DNA from: Oscillospiraceae bacterium
Lineage (GTDB): Bacteria > Bacillota > Clostridia > Oscillospirales > Ruminococcaceae
Length of the DNA: 7,448 bases
Assembly: GCA_017528675.1 (NCBI GenBank)
Contig: JAFXOO010000130.1
Span: 1 to 7,448, forward strand
Direction: 5' to 3'
Part shown: piece after piece, positions 6,054-7,448 of the stretch
How the letters are laid out: every line of letters starts with the position of its first letter
Numbering within the stretch: position 1 is the first letter of the stretch
The notes under the pieces: model-generated
What the model was told of the DNA's origin: nothing
The model's database searches: none
Seen by the model: only the letters and a program-made list of their open reading frames with translations
Program-made: the position numbers and the translations under genes

Positions 6054-6689
6054 TCATGATACAAGGTTCGCTAAAATGCGCAAAATGATCTGTGCCTGAT
6101 GTGCGGCACAGACTGCAACCCGTGCCGAAATCAGGCCGAGCCCGTCCGCAGCATCGCTTTTTCCGTCACCGCAGAGATAGAAATGCGACGTGATGCGCTG
6201 CGTCCGGATGGTATTTGCCGTGTCCATGCCCGCCATGCCGCTTGCAGAAACAAGATACGCCTGCGGCAGATGCTCCAGCACACAGTTGACGAGCATTGCC
6301 TTCTGGTCGGCACGGTCAAATGCTTCACAGATGACCGGAAATTCCGCAAGCAGCTCCGGGATATTCTCCTCCGTGAGCTTTACTGTCTCTGAAGTGAGTT
6401 CACAGTAAGGGGCGATGCGGTGAAGTGTCTCTGTGAGTGCAGCCGTTTTGTACTGTCCAAGCTGCTCCGGAAAATACTGCTGCCGGTTGAGGTTTGAAAT
6501 ATCCACGCAGTCAAAGTCGATCAGATGCAGCCTGCCGATGCCTGCCCGTGCCAGATGTATTGCAACATTGGAACCAAGTCCCCCAAGACCGCAGACTGCG
6601 ACAGCACCGGCTGCGAATTTCGCCTGCATCTGTGCACCGTGCCGCACACAGAGCGCTGCATACATTTCCTCTTTTGTCGGGATCGCCAT
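6054..6689 (-). CDS. thiF: ThiS adenylyltransferase ThiF (short form)
   Basis: E1-like enzyme of the MoeB/ThiF superfamily that adenylates the C-terminal glycine of ThiS so that sulfur can be attached. Motifs are the nucleotide-binding GLGGLGSN (34-41), LIDFDCVDISNLNRQQ (56-71) with its Asp and Arg residues, Lys81, and CEAFDRADQK (121-130). At 211 residues it is shorter than the roughly 250-residue proteobacterial ThiF and has no CxxC pairs, so the structural zinc site is missing. This fits the short ThiF family seen in anaerobic Firmicutes. The start at 6689 lies one base after the thiS stop and follows a GGGGGGTGG stretch. An upstream ATG at 6755 is in frame but lies inside thiS and adds residues unlike the family. 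Which protein supplies the sulfur is not shown; no desulfurase is in the window. Confidence 0.94.
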   Translation of the reverse strand: MAIPTKEEMYAALCVRHGAQMQAKFAAGAVAVCGLGGLGSNVAIHLARAGIGRLHLIDFDCVDISNLNRQQYFPEQLGQYKTAALTETLHRIAPYCELTSETVKLTEENIPELLAEFPVICEAFDRADQKAMLVNCVLEHLPQAYLVSASGMAGMDTANTIRTQRITSHFYLCGDGKSDAADGLGLISARVAVCAAHQAQIILRILANLVS

Positions 6690-6690
6690 A

Positions 6691-6885
6691 TCAGCCACCC
6701 CCCACAAATCCGACAATCTCGACCTTATCACCGTCCTGCACGACTGTCGATGCATACTGTGCTTTCGGGACTATCTGCTCATTCAGCTCGACTGCGACAC
6801 GCAGCGGATGATACCCGCCGTCTGTCACAATCTGCGCAATGCTCCTGCCGGAGACATCTGCCGGCTTCCCGTTGACTGTTACCAT
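6691..6885 (-). CDS. thiS: Sulfur carrier protein ThiS
   Basis: Ubiquitin-fold sulfur carrier of 64 residues. It begins MVTVNGKP and ends FVGGG, with the C-terminal Gly-Gly that ThiF adenylates and that becomes the thiocarboxylate used by ThiG. The conserved VAVELNEQIVPK and GDKVEIVGFVGGG segments are present. The start at 6885 is set by a GGAGGT site at 6897-6892, 6 nt upstream. The frame is open further upstream, to an ATG at 6981, but that stretch is the riboswitch aptamer and terminator, so it is not coding. It is the first gene of the operon, directly under TPP control, and is followed by thiF after one base. Confidence 0.96.
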   Translation of the reverse strand: MVTVNGKPADVSGRSIAQIVTDGGYHPLRVAVELNEQIVPKAQYASTVVQDGDKVEIVGFVGGG

Positions 6886-6902
6886 AATTCCACCTCCAGA
6901 AT

Positions 6903-6939
6903 AAAAAAACAGGGAGCTGCACGCAAAAACACAGCTCCC
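6903..6939 (-). terminator. Intrinsic terminator of the TPP riboswitch
   Basis: On the minus strand GGGAGCTG (6939-6932) pairs perfectly with CAGCTCCC (6919-6912) across a 12-nt loop. One base (6910) intervenes before a run of seven T at 6909-6903. It lies between the aptamer and the thiS ribosome binding site, the classic place for an expression platform. TPP binding is expected to favour this stem and stop transcription before thiS. Confidence 0.93.
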
Positions 6940-6954
6940 CGCATTGATGGAGTA

Positions 6955-7044
6955 ATATGTCCCTACGTTGGCATTACCCAAATCAGGTTAAGGGTCGAAG
7001 ACTCAGGCGCCTTCCTCTCAGCTTTCTTAAAAGCTCCCCGTTGT
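6955..7044 (-). promoter_or_regulatory. TPP riboswitch (THI box)
   Basis: The minus strand carries the THI-box core: GGGGAGC (7039-7033), a P3 hairpin AGCTTT/AAAGCT, CTGAGA (7021-7016), CCCTTAACCTGATTTGG, TAATGCC and CGTAGGGA ending at 6960. P2 pairs the GGGG with CCC near 6993. GGGTAATGCCAACG differs a little from the common GGATAATGCCAGCG but keeps the P4/P5 layout. A small extra hairpin, GAAGGCGCCTGAGTCTTC, lies between CTGAGA and the CCC arm. The RNA binds thiamine pyrophosphate, and the terminator just downstream makes transcriptional attenuation the likely mode. A clear P1 helix is hard to draw, because the predicted start of transcription lies only about 5 nt before the GGGG. The outer limits are approximate. 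Confidence 0.95.
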
Positions 7045-7050
7045 ATTTCT

Positions 7051-7079
7051 ATTATAGCACAAAAAAATGCATTTGTCTA
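7051..7079 (-). promoter_or_regulatory. Promoter of the thi operon
   Basis: On the minus strand a perfect -10 TATAAT (7056-7051) is preceded by TGC, an extended -10. A -35 like TAGACA (7079-7074) lies exactly 17 bp upstream. The spacer contains a run of seven T. Transcription should start near 7044, almost at the first base of the riboswitch aptamer. It fits the housekeeping sigma factor consensus. Confidence 0.85.
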
Positions 7080-7213
7080 CTCTTTTTTCGGATGATAGAT
7101 TTCGCCTGTTTCAGCTTGTTCAGGTCAGGCATTGCTGTCGCCGTCTGCCGAACCCCGCATCATCACTATTTTGACAGACCGGCGGCAGGAAGCCATGCCG
7201 GAACGCTCCTCCG

Positions 7214-7261
7214 GGGATTCCGGCGCAGTGGATTTCTTCACGGATTTTACGCCGGAATCCC
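7214..7261. repeat. Perfect 12-bp inverted repeat with structured loop
   Basis: GGGATTCCGGCG (7214-7225) is the exact complement of CGCCGGAATCCC (7250-7261). The 24-base interior can extend the hairpin with GTGGA/TTCAC. No T-run follows directly on either strand, so it is a poor terminator. The surrounding stretch 7080-7271 has no recognisable gene on either strand. Function unknown: a protein-binding palindrome, an RNA hairpin or a decayed repeat are all possible. Confidence 0.55.
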
Positions 7262-7271
7262 TGTAATGCCC

Positions 7272-7300
7272 TTTACTTTTTCATCCGGATGCGGTATAAT
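7272..7300 (+). promoter_or_regulatory. Candidate rightward promoter
   Basis: TTTACT (7272-7277, four of six matches to TTGACA) lies 17 bp before a perfect TATAAT (7295-7300) on the + strand. A transcript would start near 7307 and run directly into the palindromic repeat at the right edge. The gene it would serve is outside the window. Confidence 0.45.
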
Positions 7301-7310
7301 AATACTATCA

Positions 7311-7448
7311 AGGCAACACCGCACAGAGCTGGTGGTGCAGATGCGCAGCCAGATTTTTCGTCAGATTGTATAGAAATGACGCCGCTGGGCTGGCGCCCAG
7401 CAAGGAATTTCTGTGCAAGATGACGGAAAAGATGCAAGCAGATGTGCC
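7311..7448. repeat. Long imperfect palindrome at the right edge, probably an interspersed repeat (partial)
   Basis: The stretch folds as nested inverted repeats around a centre near 7392. The inner stem is GCTGGGC/GCCCAGC (7384-7390 with 7395-7401), the next AGAAAT/ATTTCT (7372-7377 with 7407-7412), and the outer TTTTTCGTCA/TGACGGAAAA (7354-7363 with 7421-7430, one G-T mismatch). A looser similarity extends further out. It has no convincing coding potential. The left limit (from about AGGCAACACCGCAC) is a guess and the right end is outside the window. It may be a MITE or a structured RNA; its sequence is unrelated to the element after thiC. Confidence 0.5.

Noticed and set aside
6690..6755. 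Upstream start of thiF at 6755
   Set aside because: It would overlap thiS by about 65 bases and add residues unlike ThiF; the ATG at 6689 gives a normal N-terminus.
6886..6981. Upstream extension of thiS to an ATG at 6981
   Set aside because: The stretch is the riboswitch 3' part and terminator, and GGAGGT fixes the start at 6885.
7052..7132. 26-residue minus-strand open frame starting MPDLNKLKQAK
   Set aside because: It overlaps the thi promoter, has no Shine-Dalgarno site and no recognised family.
1..7448. CRISPR array, tRNA, rRNA, phage or toxin-antitoxin genes
   Set aside because: I looked on both strands and saw no regularly spaced repeats, no tRNA-like cloverleaf and no such proteins.

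Overview
This window carries a nearly complete thiamine (vitamin B1) biosynthesis operon on the minus strand, read from right to left. The order is promoter, TPP riboswitch with intrinsic terminator, thiS, thiF, thiG, thiH, a tenI-thiE fusion, thiD, thiC, an inserted miniature repeat element, and an intrinsic terminator. Past the terminator, also on the minus strand, lies the start of an unrelated response regulator gene. It is cut by the left window edge and carries an apparent one-base frameshift.

The organism looks like an obligately anaerobic Firmicute of the Clostridia, plausibly a Ruminococcus-like Oscillospiraceae. This is inference. The reasons are the oxygen-sensitive radical-SAM ThiH in place of the oxidase ThiO, the short ThiF without CxxC zinc motifs, the short ThiC with a CX2CX3C cluster motif, strong AGGAGG-type Shine-Dalgarno sites, and transcription attenuation by a THI box. 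Species cannot be fixed from the window.

The genes form one pathway. ThiC makes HMP-phosphate from AIR and ThiD phosphorylates it to HMP-PP. ThiF adenylates the Gly-Gly end of ThiS, which becomes the sulfur carrier. ThiH cleaves tyrosine to dehydroglycine, and ThiG condenses this with DXP and ThiS thiocarboxylate. The TenI domain should aromatise the thiazole tautomer, and the ThiE domain fused to it should join the thiazole to HMP-PP to give thiamine phosphate. No ThiL, DXP synthase, cysteine desulfurase, salvage kinase or transporter is present. Genes are tightly packed, with two ATGA stop/start overlaps (tenI-thiE/thiD and thiD/thiC), so translational coupling is likely.

Region by region: 1-225 response regulator; 226-331 its leader and promoter; 326-354 operon terminator; 355-617 hairpin-rich 3' region holding a 132-bp MITE-like insertion flanked by a 12-bp direct repeat; 618-6885 seven thi genes; 6903-7079 riboswitch, terminator and promoter; 7080-7448 an intergenic stretch with a perfect 12-bp inverted repeat, a possible rightward promoter and the start of a long palindromic repeat that runs off the window.

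The most interesting points are the TenI-ThiE fusion, the MITE with its target duplication in the thi 3' region, the riboswitch architecture (a promoter abutting the aptamer, and the terminator arm duplicated in the aptamer), and the frameshifted regulator.
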